Below are positions 48,984 to 60,846 of a stretch of 64,000 nt of DNA, in pieces. The notes below the pieces were generated by a model, which did no database searches, was not told the origin of the DNA, and saw nothing but the letters and a program-made list of their open reading frames with translations. Location of the stretch: assembly GCA_902806575.1 (NCBI GenBank), contig CADCXD010000004.1, forward strand, positions 2,046,001 to 2,110,000, in the 5' to 3' direction. The stretch is from Jackrogersella multiformis. Lineage: Eukaryota; Ascomycota; Sordariomycetes; Xylariales; Hypoxylaceae. The stretch's first letter is position 1. Each line of letters opens with the position of its first letter. A program made the position numbers and the translations under genes.

Positions 48984-50392
48984 GGTAGATGGAATGACAC
49001 TGGTGAATAGGGAGTAGAGAGTAGTGTAGATGTATAGGATAAAGGTGGTGAGTGTGAAGGATGCGAAGAGTAAATTAAATTCTTTTAAAACTGACCTTGA
49101 GGTACCTGAAAGGCCCATTGCAATTCGGATCTTAGATTGACACCTAGAGCTGTAAAACGCTCGGTAGGGTCCGCTTCTCCGATGGGGGTCAGGTCTCCGT
49201 TGTTGTCTTCAAGAGGTCGAGGGTCGCGATTCGGTCTCATCAGACGTCGACGGAATTCTTCCTGCTGCTGACGGAGACTGACATGGTTTCTGGAGGGGCC
49301 GCCAGTGTTACCGATATCATCTGGCTCCATTGTGACCTAGTCCCAGTACTAATATTACCCAGTGAGGTTCCTAGGTAGGTAATATAAAAGACTATGGTCT
49401 CACCCAGACGAAACTGAAAGATGTGTCTTCGGACATTCAAAACAATATTCGTGAATGTAGGTTTATGAATGTGAGTTAGTGTCGACAAAAAGGTGGGAAG
49501 ATGAGAGTTTTCGAAAAATAGGGAATAGAGAATTGTAAGTTGTATATTGTATAAAATAGAATGTAAGTACATACCTAGGTAGGTAGTACGAAGTAATGTT
49601 CGCGTTTTATGACTAGCGTTAAATCTTACCTAGCGTGTATGCATTTATCGAGGAATACTACATTTAAACGTCATATCCATATTTCATATCATACATCGTT
49701 AATCGTTGATCGGCCTTGGAATTTTAAGTCCTTCCACTAAAAATAATTTACTTTTCAACAATACCATCACTCATATCTCGAGCTCGTTACTTTACCAACC
49801 ACTTATTAGGATGAATGATTGTAGCGCAAACGCCTCGATTGATCATCCGGCCCTTTTCCCATTGTTTTCTATAATTACTTGTGTAGCTTTGACAAGATAG
49901 GAAGCTGTTTGTATTTCTATCGGAATTATTTCTATCAAAATCAAGTATTTGTTCAACTTAGTTGCCCAGTACGGTATTTACCCACACCTATATTTACATG
50001 ACTCCTCCTTACATGTAGCGATTAGCCTACGTCGAGGGTCGAAGGTCGATCGTTGATCATTACTTCAATATCACCAATAATACAATGTCTTCTAACCCGA
50101 TATACTTCTCATTATATCTGTTTGAGAACTGGTAGTGTTGTTCACATATAACGATACTTATAACTAAGGGTAACCAAATTGGTCCCAGGTTAGTAGAGAC
50201 CTTATCGACTTCCAATTACATGTTTCACATACTTCTGCGTACACTTACACCATTACATAAAAATATGTGCTTATAAATTCGTACTGATCCAGTCTTATAC
50301 TATACCTACCTAGGTAGCTAGTAGTAAAGCAAATAAATGCAGGTTAGGTTTCCGGTCTTCCGATTAGTTCTTCCGACTGGACCTGACAGAAA
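48984..50392. other. Divergent region between APC10 and the aminopeptidase
   Basis: No confident gene. The 81-codon open frame at 49085-49330 (minus strand, MEPDDIGNTGG start) is compositionally coding-like and discussed as a finding. The rest is AT-rich, with TACCTAGG stretches at 49370-49382, 49571-49590 and 50305-50323. Confidence 0.5.
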
Positions 50393-53300
50393 ATGGCATT
50401 TACGTCAATAGATGTCATTGGCCAGTTCTGCCGACTTGTGGTCCCCCGATCTGGTGCCACCGCGGTCGGGAATCTACTGAGGGGCATGGGCAGGGGCACT
50501 GGCAGCACTGGTAGCACTGGCACTGCACCCATAAGCTCATCATCAGGCACCTCCGGTCGTTGTATGACTTCTACTTCCGGGATACCCTCTGCTGCATCCC
50601 TCCCAAAGCAACAACCAACAAGACAATATACAGCCAGAGCTTCGTCAAGACGGATAATACCCGCTGTGCGAGTTGATTGCTTCTTTAAGTCATTGGATAA
50701 AAGTCAAAGAGATAAAAGTCACAAGACATTTATACCCTGTCGATCTTTCACTTCAACACCTGCCAATTTCGTCACCAACCCAAAAAACCCGAACCTATCC
50801 CCATCCCCGTCCCCGTCCCCGTCTGCGTCTGTCGATTCGCAGCATCAATCTAAACACAGATCTAAACCCCACCTCAGCCCATACCACCTTTCTCCTGTTT
50901 CTCCACGTACAAACCGTACAAATTGTACAAATACTACGGCACGTGTGTCTACAAACAACCGATCTTTCTCCTCCTCCTCCAGAGTCTCTTGTTCTGCCAT
51001 CATACCCTCGTCCATCATGGCAGACCGAGATGTTCTTCCCTCTACCGTCACCCCCTCTCATTATGATCTCAACATCTCCTCTTTAAACTTTGAAGATTGG
51101 TCTTATCAAGGAAACGTTGCTATTCAAGTTTCTATTGCAGAACCCGTCAAGGAGATCGTTATCAACTCCATCGAGCTCAAATTACTTACTGCTAAGATCA
51201 CCGTCGACCACACTAAGGCTTCCCAATCTCTAGAGACCACCACATTTAACTATGATGAAAAGAAGCAACGTGCAACGCTCGTCTTCGCTGACGAGCTCCC
51301 AGCTTCGCAGAAGGCCAGTCTCCAGATCACCTTCCAGGGAATCATGAACAACGATATGGCTGGCTTCTACCGCAGCAAGTATAAGCCTGTCGTCCCTGCG
51401 GCAGCCTCCGTGCCTAGAGACGATACCTTTCACTACATGCTGAGCACCCAATTTGAGGCCTGTGATGCCCGCCGAGCTTTCCCTTGCTTCGACGAACCTC
51501 GATTGAAGGCAACCTTCGACTTTCAGATCGAAATCCCAGAGGATCAGGTTGCTTTGTCTAACATGCCTGCCAAAACCTCCTCCAAGACCCGGGATGGCTT
51601 TGTGGCAGTCTCATTCGAGCGGACTCCGGTCATGAGTACATACCTTTTGGCTTGGGCGGTTGGAGACTTCGAGTACGTCGAGGCCTTCACCGAGCGAAAA
51701 TATAACGGAAAGCAGATTCCCGTGCGTGTCTACACCACCCGTGGGCTAAAGGAGCAAGGCCGGTTTGCTTTAGAACATGCCCCGAAGACCATCGACCTGT
51801 TCTCTGAGAGCTTCGGTATCGATTACCCTCTTCCAAAATCTGACTTGCTCGCCGTTCATGAGTTCACTCATGGGGCTATGGAGAACTGGGGTTTGGTGAC
51901 CTACCGTACGACAGCTGTCCTTTTCGACGAGAAGACCTCAGACGCTAGATACAAGAACCGTGTCGCATACGTCGTTGCCCACGAATTGGCTCATCAATGG
52001 TTCGGCAACCTTGTCACCATGGATTGGTGGGACGAGCTTTGGCTGAATGAGTCGTTCGCCACCTGGGCGGGTTGGTACGCCGTCAATGAGTTTCACCCTG
52101 ACTGGCAGGTTTGGGCCCAATTTGTGAACGAGGGGATGGAAATGGCGTTCAAACTAGACGGAATGCGTGCATCCCACCCCGTTCATGTTCCAGTCAAGGA
52201 TGCTCTGGATGTAAATCAAATCTTCGACCACATCAGCTACCTTAAAGGATGCTCTACATTGCGAATGCTGGTCAGCCAGCTCGGAGAGAAGACTTTTCTC
52301 CAGGGAGTTGGGGTATACCTGAGGAAGCATGCCTACGGAAACGCCAAGACTGAGTATCTTTGGCAGGCCTTAACCGAGGCCTCTGGGACCGATGTTAATG
52401 GTTTAATGAACAACTGGATAGAGAAGATCGGCCATCCATTATTGACTATTGCTGAGGAACCCGGACAAATCTCAATCAAGCAGAATCGATATCTCTCAAC
52501 TGGTGATGTAAAGCCGGAAGAGGATGAGACTACGTGGTGGGTACCACTTTCACTGCAAGGCAAGGTCAGACAGCAGGACGTCCAGAAATTGGCTCTCACT
52601 GAGAAGACTACAACGATCCGCGACATCGACGACGATTTCTATAAGATCAATAGCAACGCAACCGGCTTCTACCGAACAAACTACCCCCCGGCTCGGCTTG
52701 CGAAGCTTAGTACGCAACTCGATCGCTTGAGCAATGAAGACAAGATCTCTATCATCGGCTCCGCAGCTGACTTGGCATTTTCCGGCTATGGCACTACACC
52801 TGCTCTCCTCTCTTTCATTAAAGGCTTTGGAGGCGAGACCAACCACCTTGTTTGGGCACAGGTCCTGGACTCCGTCGGCCTTGTAAAGACCATCTTCGGC
52901 GACGATGATGCCATTAAGCGCGGTCTAGAGAAATTTACTCTCAAGCTTGTCAGCAACGCAGTAGAGAAGATTGGATGGGAGTTCCCAGAAGGCGAGGACT
53001 ATCTCACAGGATTGCTGCGCAAGCGACTTTTGCTTAGTGCCGCGGCGAATGGTCACCAAGGGTAAGTTGTCCATTCTCAGAAACCCCCCTTTCTCTGGGG
53101 TTTTTATGGCGCGGACCATTATCTTGATAATCTATACTTGACACCTACATCATTCACTAGCTGATTAATGATATAGAGTAACTGAAAAGGCAAAGTCGTT
53201 GTTCGATTCTTGGGCTGATAATGGAACACCTTTACACCCAAACCTGAGAACAGTGGCTTACCGTACCGCCATTAAAACTGACCCCGCCAAGGCAGTGAAG

Positions 53301-53792
53301 ATTCTCAAGAAAGAATGGTATAGCGGTGCATCTATCGACGGTAAAGAGGTTTGCCTGGCCTCGTTAGGCCATGTTCGCGATACCGAAATCATCTTCAATA
53401 ACCTTCTGCCCTTTAACTGCGACTTGTCCCCTCCCGCGCCCCCATCCGAGTCCGTACCTTCAGGCGACATGCATTCCCTCGGCAGTGCCTTGGCGACCAA
53501 CTCCGTCGCACGTCCGATCCAGTGGAAGTATATCCAGGAGAACTGGGAGAAACTGACTACCAAGATGGCAAACCCAGTCGTCCTAGACCGCTTTGTCAAG
53601 CTCACGCTCCAGAAGTTTACGGACGCCAAGTATATCGACGAGATCGATGCTTTCTTCAAGGACAAGGACACGAGCGCCTTCGACCGCACCTTAGAGCAGG
53701 TCAAGGACGCCATCCGCGGCCGAGCGGCCTACCGTGAGAGAGATGCTAAGGTCATCAAGGAATGGTTAGGCGCCAACGGTTATATCCAGTGA
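50393..53792 (+). CDS. ape2: M1-family zinc aminopeptidase (APE2/AAP1-like), possibly dual-targeted
   Basis: Two exons, 50393-53061 and 53177-53792 (115-nt intron, donor GTAAGT, acceptor ATATAG), give 1094 residues from the first ATG or 886 from the in-frame ATG at 51017 (MADRDVLPSTVTPSHYDLNI), where homology to cytosolic enzymes begins. It removes N-terminal residues from peptides. The exopeptidase motif HGAMENWGLVTYR is at long-form residue about 494, and the zinc motif HELAHQWF with WLNESFATW at about 530. The C-terminal helical domain ends in AKVIKEWLGANGYIQ. The 208-residue extension is Ser/Thr/Arg-rich, nearly free of acidic residues at its start and open throughout, so a mitochondrial or secretory form from the first ATG is plausible. 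Otherwise the region is 5' untranslated. Both readings give the same enzyme. Confidence 0.95.
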
Positions 53793-55031
53793 AGTGAAAT
53801 GCGTGCCGGTGAGCGAGCAAGAGGTGCTCAAGAATTTTGCATAAGCATTGTGTAGTTTCTGTGATTGCATGAAGAACATTGTAGAAGAGCCTAGAGGTAG
53901 AAAAGAATCGCGATAAATTAACATATCATCTTATGAGACGTATTCGTACTTCAGTCCCAACATAACATATTAGATTCCTCTTCAGACATGGTATCATGCT
54001 CACTACCTGCAGAATCTATCACGAGTTCTTTTTATGGTTCTCACATCGTTTGTATCCCGCAACCAAGCCATCCCATCGGCGTAAGCGTGTGCACAACCAT
54101 TTGCTGCCAAAGGTCTCAGCCGTGCGGGGCTATTCTGACCCCGTCATTTACCTCCGTGACTTGTCCTGGATAACTTACCTGTTTACCTTGATATAAAAGT
54201 AATTGGTCACTATACGCTAGGCACTTGGTTACCTAGGTTGGTAATCTGCACACACGCCCCATGCGGAAATTATTACCTACGTTAGAAGTCGATGAACAAG
54301 CCGCGGTTACTCCAGGCCTTAGCAGGATGGGAAAGAATCGAAATCGTTCATTGAAGTCCTAAGTTGAACATATCGCCTCTTCGAAGAGGGAACAGAAATC
54401 GAGACAACCCAAGTTAGCCCGATGTGGTGTGGTGTGCGGTGGCACGCACCATTTTCTCCCTTGGGCCCGTCCGCGTGGCCTCGAGGCTCATCGTCTCGCC
54501 ATGTCGTCTCGTTATGTCGTATGTAGATGGTGTTGTACAATCACAAAATTTAGGTAAAGAAAATTAAAAAAAGAAGAAACAAGAACAGAAAACAACAAAA
54601 GACAGGCATCCTCGTGATCTTGGCATCATTACCATTTACACTCGCCGACTTTTTGCGTCTCGTAAATGCTAGCAGACTTTTGGTACAAACAAAACAGGAA
54701 TCCCTTTCCTACCAGTCATAAACTGTGCGGGAATGCCGACGCCGGTTCATGTCCACTTTACTCCTGCCCTCCTGAAATCAGAGGGGCTGATCCGATGCAT
54801 TCAGACAACAGCCCACCAATATTCCTTGCTTTACAAAACCTATCATGAATACACATGCACACGCAAAATCAGTGCCGTTATAGTGAGTTCTTTCCCCTGC
54901 AAAAATAGATGGGTAGAGTCCATATGCAGTCGAAAGAACGGGGTAGGTCAGCGCCATGACTGTCGCGCCAGAAGTCGATCCCGAGAGATACGACAATAAT
55001 ATCGGCGGACGTAGGCACGGGATCGAATCCT
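53793..55031. other. Convergent 3' space downstream of the aminopeptidase
   Basis: No gene seen on either strand. It must hold the 3' untranslated regions of the aminopeptidase and of the RGG protein. Short open frames lack motifs. Confidence 0.5.
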
Positions 55032-56727
55032 CTACGATTCTCCAGTCCGTGGAGTTCGGGGTCTTCCGCCACGCGGTCCCACACCACCACGACCGCGACC
55101 ACGACCGCGACCACGTCCTTGACCACGTCCCTCCCCGTGTCCTCGGTAGCCGCCGCGGTAGTCACCTCGGCCGCGTCCTCGCCAGCCATCTTCGCGGTCA
55201 CCGCGAGGACGGTTGCGCTGGACCTGGTGAAATCCGTCGTTTGCTTCCACGGGAGTATTGGTCTAGACAGTAGTTAGCATCACATTCATCTGAAATGTGT
55301 CTCCTCGAAAATCCATAAATGGATGAATGATGATTGCTATAAACTAACCTCAGGTGGATTCTCAGGCTGTTCGTCGGCCCAAGATTGAACATTGCTAGTT
55401 GCTGCGGGGGTCGCAGTAAAACCAGTCTCGGTCTCAATAGGGTCACGAGGTACCTTAACCCAGTCTTCTTGAGATACGGAAGCACTCATGTCATGGTTCG
55501 TATCCCATTGGGACTCAGCTGCAGCATTGGCAGCACTGTCGGCAACATCGGCGTTCTCGGTGAGGCTAGAGGCCGGAGTTGATTCAATATGACCATTGGT
55601 AAAAGGGGCCGTAGCACCGGTGCTATCAATCTCGGTCAGACCAGCATGGGCAATAGTCGGATCGGTTCCGTTGATTGCTGCCGTCTCAGGAGATACTTCC
55701 GTAGCCTCGGCAGCTGCTTCGAGAGCAGCTAGCTGGGCAGCATGGGTCTTGGCGGCGTCATGAACCTGGGCAACTACCAAAAGGTTAGTATTTATGAAGG
55801 AAACACCACATCATAGATACTCACACGAGGTCTGTAGCTGGTCCCCGGTCACGCTGTCAGTCTTCTCCTCGGAGCTCTCGATGAGCTTGATCATGGTAGA
55901 AACCGCACTCTCGTCCCCAGAATAGACGGCAAGAAGAACACCTTCTAAGGCCATGTTCTCGTCCAGACTGGCGTCGGCCTCTTCTGTTCGTCGAGCCGCA
56001 GCCAGTCGGAGGAACTGCGATAGGACAAGTAGACTATCATGCTGGACCTTCTTAGCTTCAGCTGTAGCCTGCTCCTTGATCTCGTTAACAGCTTCGGCCT
56101 TCTCCTTCTCAAACTTCTCGATAAGAGATTTCTCCAAGCTGGCTTTCTCAGCAGTGGCACGGGATCGGTAGTCCTCGTCAACCTTCTTGTACTGGGCAAG
56201 CTGCTCTTCGAACTGGGAAAGTTGAGCTTCGAGTTGCGGCTTCTTTAGGCGCTGGGTGCGCTGGTCGATATTGATGATCTTCTCGTTGACGAGTTCATCC
56301 AGCGACTTGTCCTTGTGCTGGTCGATCAAGGCATCGGTCTTAGAAGCATTGGTCTAGGTGGGGACGATGGTTAGATACAAGCTCCACTAAGCAGTTTTGG
56401 ACAAGGTAGGTAGGTGATATGACGCATAGCAAATGAAAGACTTACAATCTTCTTGTTTACGTTGCGGATGTTCCTAATATCCATGTTAGCGTAAAGAAGG
56501 GCGCCGGGAGGATACAGTAGTGAGTGGACTGACTTCTGAAGCTCGCGAATGTACGCGTTGTCAGAATTCTCGTCCTGACCATCTTGGCCAGCAACAGAAC
56601 TAGGCTTCTCAGGAATAGACAGAGCAGAAGGTGCAGGGGAATCGGTGCGGTCGGCCTTGGCCTTCTTCTTCTTCGCAGACTTAGATTCAGTCTGGACCGG
56701 GGGGTTCTGTACGGCAGAGGAAGGCAT
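55032..56727 (-). CDS. Conserved fungal coiled-coil protein with RGG tail (YAG7-like)
   Basis: Five exons join in phase: 56534-56727, 56446-56473, 55825-56353, 55349-55773 and 55032-55262, giving 468 residues. The second exon is only 28 nt and completes ELQKNIRNVNKKI. Layout: Lys-rich start (SAKKKKAKA), a long charged coiled coil at about residues 85-190 (KKPQLEAQLSQFEEQLAQYK, then EKASLEKSLIEKFEKEKAEA), a helical block (LLVLSQFLRLAAARRTEEAD) and an Ala/Thr/Glu-rich disordered part. It ends in DGFHQVQRNRPRG and a Gly-Arg-rich tail (GRGRGRGRGRGG). RGG tails commonly bind RNA. The whole resembles a conserved but uncharacterised fungal family related to the S. pombe YAG7-type protein. The gene is certain from its splice pattern; the family name is less so, and no function is established. 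Confidence 0.85.
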
Positions 56728-57943
56728 GGTGAAGGGAACGATCTGGTCGTGTGCTCGGGAATCAGGAAGGTTGTAAGGTTGTGTGTAAGTGGGATTTTGT
56801 GGATGAGCCCGTTTGCTCGTCTTGGCGAAGTGCACAAATGCAAGGTAACTATTAATTACAACCGTAGAGAGGGATGTGGGTAGGGTCGAATAGATGCAGA
56901 AAAGTTCCCGCACAAGAAATAGGTAATTTTTTTTCTTCTTTCGACGGTTGAATTTCTAGGTTAGCTAGGTTAGGTAGAAGTAGAGGTAGAAGAAGTAGAG
57001 GTTAGGTAACGGTTGACTAAAGGTAACGGTAACGGTAGGAAAGTAGATATGTAGGTTAATTTCGTGTCGTGTTATGGTAAAAGGTAGGTTCTAGGTAGCA
57101 GTAGTAGGTGGTAGGTAGTAAAGTGGTAAGGTGAATTAAGAAGAATGATGAAATTGATTTTTTGGTTGGTATTGCAATTGGACAAAAGTGGACTGTTGTT
57201 TTTCTGCAAGTGCGAACGAAGTTTTGGATCCAAGTAAGATCGGTTTTTTTCCCCAGCCCTGGAGGGCAGCAGGGTTAACGTTTAGCTCTTTAGGCCCCAA
57301 TGCGGTACCCACTAACGGCCCCCAAGAGGTAGGCCCACTCCAGCATGCGTCGCGCCCTAGCTTGGCACCTGTATGGAAGCTTGAACCCATCCAGCGAACC
57401 CTACAGAAACTCTAGGAATTATGTACATAATGTAAAAAGGGTACCTACATGTAGTGTATCTCCTAACCTACATATACCTAGGTAGATTTCATAATTATCA
57501 TAGGTAACTTATATAACATTACTTACCTACATGCATGTAAGTATTCTCTTATTATTCCGGGAGGGGGGGTTGGTGTAAACCCATTTCTATTGATTGAAGT
57601 ACCTAATCTATATCTTCATGCTTCGCGATGGTAAGCACTATGCTAAAACAGCTCGCAAATGCCTGAGTATACCTACGTAGGCGCGGGGGATAGAGAGATT
57701 GATTATGCATAGTACCTAGGTATACGTCATATTAGAACTGACAATAGCTCTCGTCGTGAAAGATATTCACCCATCTTCGACTTTGTCGGTGACGCGCTTG
57801 ATCTGCGTAGACCGGAGAAGCACGCACTCTGGCAATGGCGATGCCCAAAATACCCAAACCTCCTGCATCCCTTCATCGATCGACCCAACGGATACGGAGG
57901 CCGACTACTACAGTTTCAACACGCCCAGTGGACTCCATTTGTC
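56728..57943. other. Intergenic region with a GC-rich island
   Basis: Just upstream of the RGG gene the DNA is rich in GGTAGG, GGTAAC and AGGTAG tandems (about 56960-57120). A GC-rich island at about 57225-57420 stays open on both strands (75 and 84 codons), but I recognise no protein. The rest is AT-rich with TACCTAGG motifs at 57476-57484 and 57712-57723. Confidence 0.5.
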
Positions 57944-58418
57944 TCATCCCTTGAACTTGGCGAGAGTATCCTTTACCCATATTAGTCAGTAGTTCGAGCA
58001 AAGGGACCATATGGTGAATATGGTGAACTCACAGCAGTGGCTTTCTTCACACTCCTAGCACTGATACCCCTTTCTCCAGATTGCTTTGCGTCAATGGCTG
58101 CCTCCTTCATGAGTCTATTTAAGATCGTTAGTCTCTAAAAAAGAAAAGGAAAAAATGTACATTGGGTAATCTTTAGGGGTAAATTTGGAGGCCGTACGTT
58201 TGCATGAAGAGTACATAATCGAGGAAGATCTGTAGTGCCGCGCGAATTAGTTAAAGCGCGTCACAAACGCGAGTTGGGAAGGCTAAACGTTTAATAAGGC
58301 AATAAAATCAAATCAGCCTTACCATGACATCGACGTTTTTGCTAACGTTGCACTTAGAATGCGCTTTTACAATCTTCTTCACCGTCGCCCTCGGGTACAT
58401 CTTCTGCCCCGGCGCCAT
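57944..58418 (-). CDS. CENPW: CENP-W, histone-fold kinetochore protein
   Basis: Four small exons join in phase: 58323-58418, 58198-58229, 58033-58114 and 57944-57970, giving 78 residues, the usual CENP-W size. CENP-W pairs with CENP-T to form a histone-fold dimer in the inner kinetochore (CCAN). The exons spell MAPGQKMYPRATVKKIVKAH, then CNVSKNVDVM, then IFLDYVLFMQT, then LMKEAAIDAKQSGERGISAR with SVKKATA, then DTLAKFKG and stop. This is the expected histone-fold order, with the R-x-S-V-K-K loop before the last helix. Introns of 93, 83 and 62 nt have donors GTAAGG, GTACGG and GTGAGT. The branch site CTAAC is seen in intron 2 and CTAAT in intron 3. No exon exceeds 96 nt, so no long open frame marks the gene. 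The last acceptor (AAG) is less usual. Confidence 0.85.
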
Positions 58419-59131
58419 CTTGAAGATTGTGTCCGATCTTGATTGACAACAAAGGTAGTAGTTCGGATTGTGGGTTTATCTCTTAGCTCGAAGATGTTTG
58501 GATGATTGATGAGTCGCGAACTTCAATTTAATTGTTGTTGAATTTGAGAATGTTGCTAGGTACCTAGCAGCCTAGGTAGCTGGGTAGGTACCTAGGTAGC
58601 TACTGCTAGGATCTACCTACTAGGTAGGTTTAATCACCCCGCCAATCGGCTGTAGCTGTTGCCTGCCAGGTAGGACGGGAAGTGCCGATACTGGGAGTAC
58701 GACATGCGGAAGTAGGTACGTGCAATAGGTAGGTGTCTCTGGAGCTTGGGCCATCCATATCTATAAATACCCCACCATCACCTCCTACCTAGGTACATAG
58801 AGTTGACTTGCAGCTTTTGCAGCTTTCCATGGAGAGCGAAATGGGGCAGATCTAATGAGGGGTCACATGTCAACTTCAACTCCTTACAAATCTGAATCTT
58901 TTATGTATACCTACCTTAGGTACATACCTACAGTATGTAGGTACCTACACTAGGTGTATGCCTGTAAAACAGACCGCTACAATCGGGCTCGCCAATCGAC
59001 GAACCCAGATCTCTCGTATCATGGTATCATGGTATCACACAAAACTACATATGGAAGGTTATAATAGGGACTGATTTCCGAATATCCCCTCATTCCGTCT
59101 AGCATGTTGGGCCATCGTCCCTTTATATAGC
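58419..59131. other. Space between CENP-W and the small secreted protein gene
   Basis: No gene seen. Dense TACCTAGG clusters lie at 58552-58630 and 58907-58955, the first starting about 130 bp upstream of the CENP-W start. Confidence 0.55.
58552..58630. repeat. TACCTAGG/TAGGTAGC cluster in the CENP-W upstream region
   Basis: GCTAGGTACCTAGCAG, CCTAGGTAGC, GGGTAGGTACCTAGGTAGC and CTACCTACTAGGTAGG follow one another within 80 bp. They are nested inverted copies of one unit and could fold back. Confidence 0.8.
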
Positions 59132-59529
59132 CTACTGGATAAATTCCATTTTCTGGCCGGCTTTGTTAAAGATCTGGATCTCACCATCATTCCCCACTTC
59201 ACGATGGCCCTCAGAGCAGCAACTAGGGTACTACAGGAACAAACAGATTAGCAATATGTCTATACATGACTCCAGCAAACAAACGAAAACATCCATCTTC
59301 CTAGGTAGTTCAATCAAGAGATGAACGGAAAAAATATGATGCTTACAAATGCAGAACAACCAGCAATTGGGCACTCATAAAGTCCGCATATGAAACAGCC
59401 ATCCGTGCAGCAGTAGCTTTGATACTGCCGTGCATTAAGTATAGCTACCGGCTCAGCATTGGCAAGAAGAGCGAGTGAGGCAGCCATGGCGGCGCAGTAG
59501 GCAAGACGGATGTTGACGAGCAAGGACAT
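59132..59529 (-). CDS. Small secreted cysteine-rich protein (effector-like)
   Basis: Two exons, 59347-59529 and 59132-59230 (116-nt intron, donor GTAAGC, acceptor TGTAG), give 93 residues. The ATG at 59529 (MSLLVNIRLAYCAAMAASLA) starts a clear signal peptide with likely cleavage after LLANAEP or shortly beyond; an in-frame ATG at 59562 would add 11 residues that spoil it. The mature part has eight cysteines within about 31 residues in the pattern CC-x3-C-x2-C-x4-C-x4-C-x6-CC, followed by a short charged tail. The splice joins the last CC pair to the rest, so the intron model is supported by the even cysteine count. Small secreted cysteine-rich proteins in fungi include effectors, antimicrobial peptides and surface proteins; I recognise no specific family. 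It lies alone between gene-poor spaces. Confidence 0.68.
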
Positions 59530-60846
59530 GATGAGCTCCAGTGTGCTAGTTTCGCAGTTCAACTTAACAAATAATAGATGTAAGTAATCTCTATCGAGTA
59601 AGTTATTGAGATTTTTAAGTAAGGCTCAAGAAGAAGAGCATACTAAGAATACAAGACTCGTTAACTATCTATGCTTCAAGTAGATTTATGCGTAGAACTT
59701 AGCTTTACGTTAAACAAGTGACGTATGCGTAGGGCCGGTTACATCCGTAAATAATAGCTCGAATAATTGGCTCCATCTGAATCGTAATTCGGTTACCATG
59801 CTAATAAAGGTTTGTTTCTTTCCATTTCATCATAGTCATTCACACCCGGCCACTATTAAGTTTGGTAGCTATGATTTGATACTAAAGGGTGAATGAATAA
59901 GGAGTCAGCCTTATATCATTTTAGGTCTTGATTAGTCTTGACAAGAATAGATATTCATGGGATTCATTGCCTCTCTCCAGGTTCGAAGTTTTCACTTGCC
60001 ATAGCCAAAAAGAAATAAAATTAAAATAAATCCACAGCAAATGAGAAGCAATCTAGGTACACTATCTTGTAACACATAAATATATATGTGTCCTTATTTG
60101 AGGTTTGCTATCTCCTTCTGGCAAACTGATAATATACGTGGCTGAGTTGCAAGAAAAACTTGATGCATATTTCAATGTAAAGCCCGCTTCTATGTAGTTG
60201 TCCTTTCTTGTAGTTATATAGTTAAAAAAAACTTAATATTGTCATCAGAAGCAGGTATAGCCACGGCGTGAAATCTTCAAGCCAAGAATGATTAAGTGAC
60301 GCCATGCTTATGATTAAATAAATAAAAGGTAAATAAGTACATAAGGCGGATGCTTAAATCTGAAAATGGGAAACTTACATGTGATATCATGAAATAAGTT
60401 CACATATATATAAATGATAAGTTAAGATACATATAAGGAGCTTAAGACCATATAAGGAGCATAAGACCTATAACTATTGTCTAGGTAGTTAAGCATCTAA
60501 AAGGGTGTCATCCTGCGAGGGGACTTCTTCGTCGTGACTTGATTATATTTAACCAAGATCTATATTGAGAACGAGCAGAAATTTAACTATAGAATACTTA
60601 TTGCTTAAAGAAGGGAAGCCGCGCCAATATATACGTAGTAAGGTTGTCGTTTCCCAAATACATTACCTACCCCTTTCCCCTACTACTCCACAGTCTATAA
60701 TACAGTGTAACACTGTCACCAGATATCTTTCACTCACTTAACTGCTCTTTCTTTCTACTTTCTTTTCTTTTCTCACTAACCTCGAAACTTTAATCTCACC
60801 CAAACCATCACCTCGGGAACTCCCAGGCCTCCCAGCAGAGGAAATA
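59530..60846. other. Intergenic region upstream of two divergent genes
   Basis: AT-rich, about 1.3 kb, with no gene seen. It should hold the promoters of the secreted protein (minus) and the SWIM protein (plus). A pyrimidine-rich CT/TTTTCTTTTC stretch at about 60740-60775 lies just before the SWIM gene start, as is common at fungal promoters. Confidence 0.5.

Noticed and set aside
50673..51086. Alternative frame over the aminopeptidase N-terminal extension
   Set aside because: Low-complexity Pro/Arg sequence in another phase; the aminopeptidase frame continues without a break.
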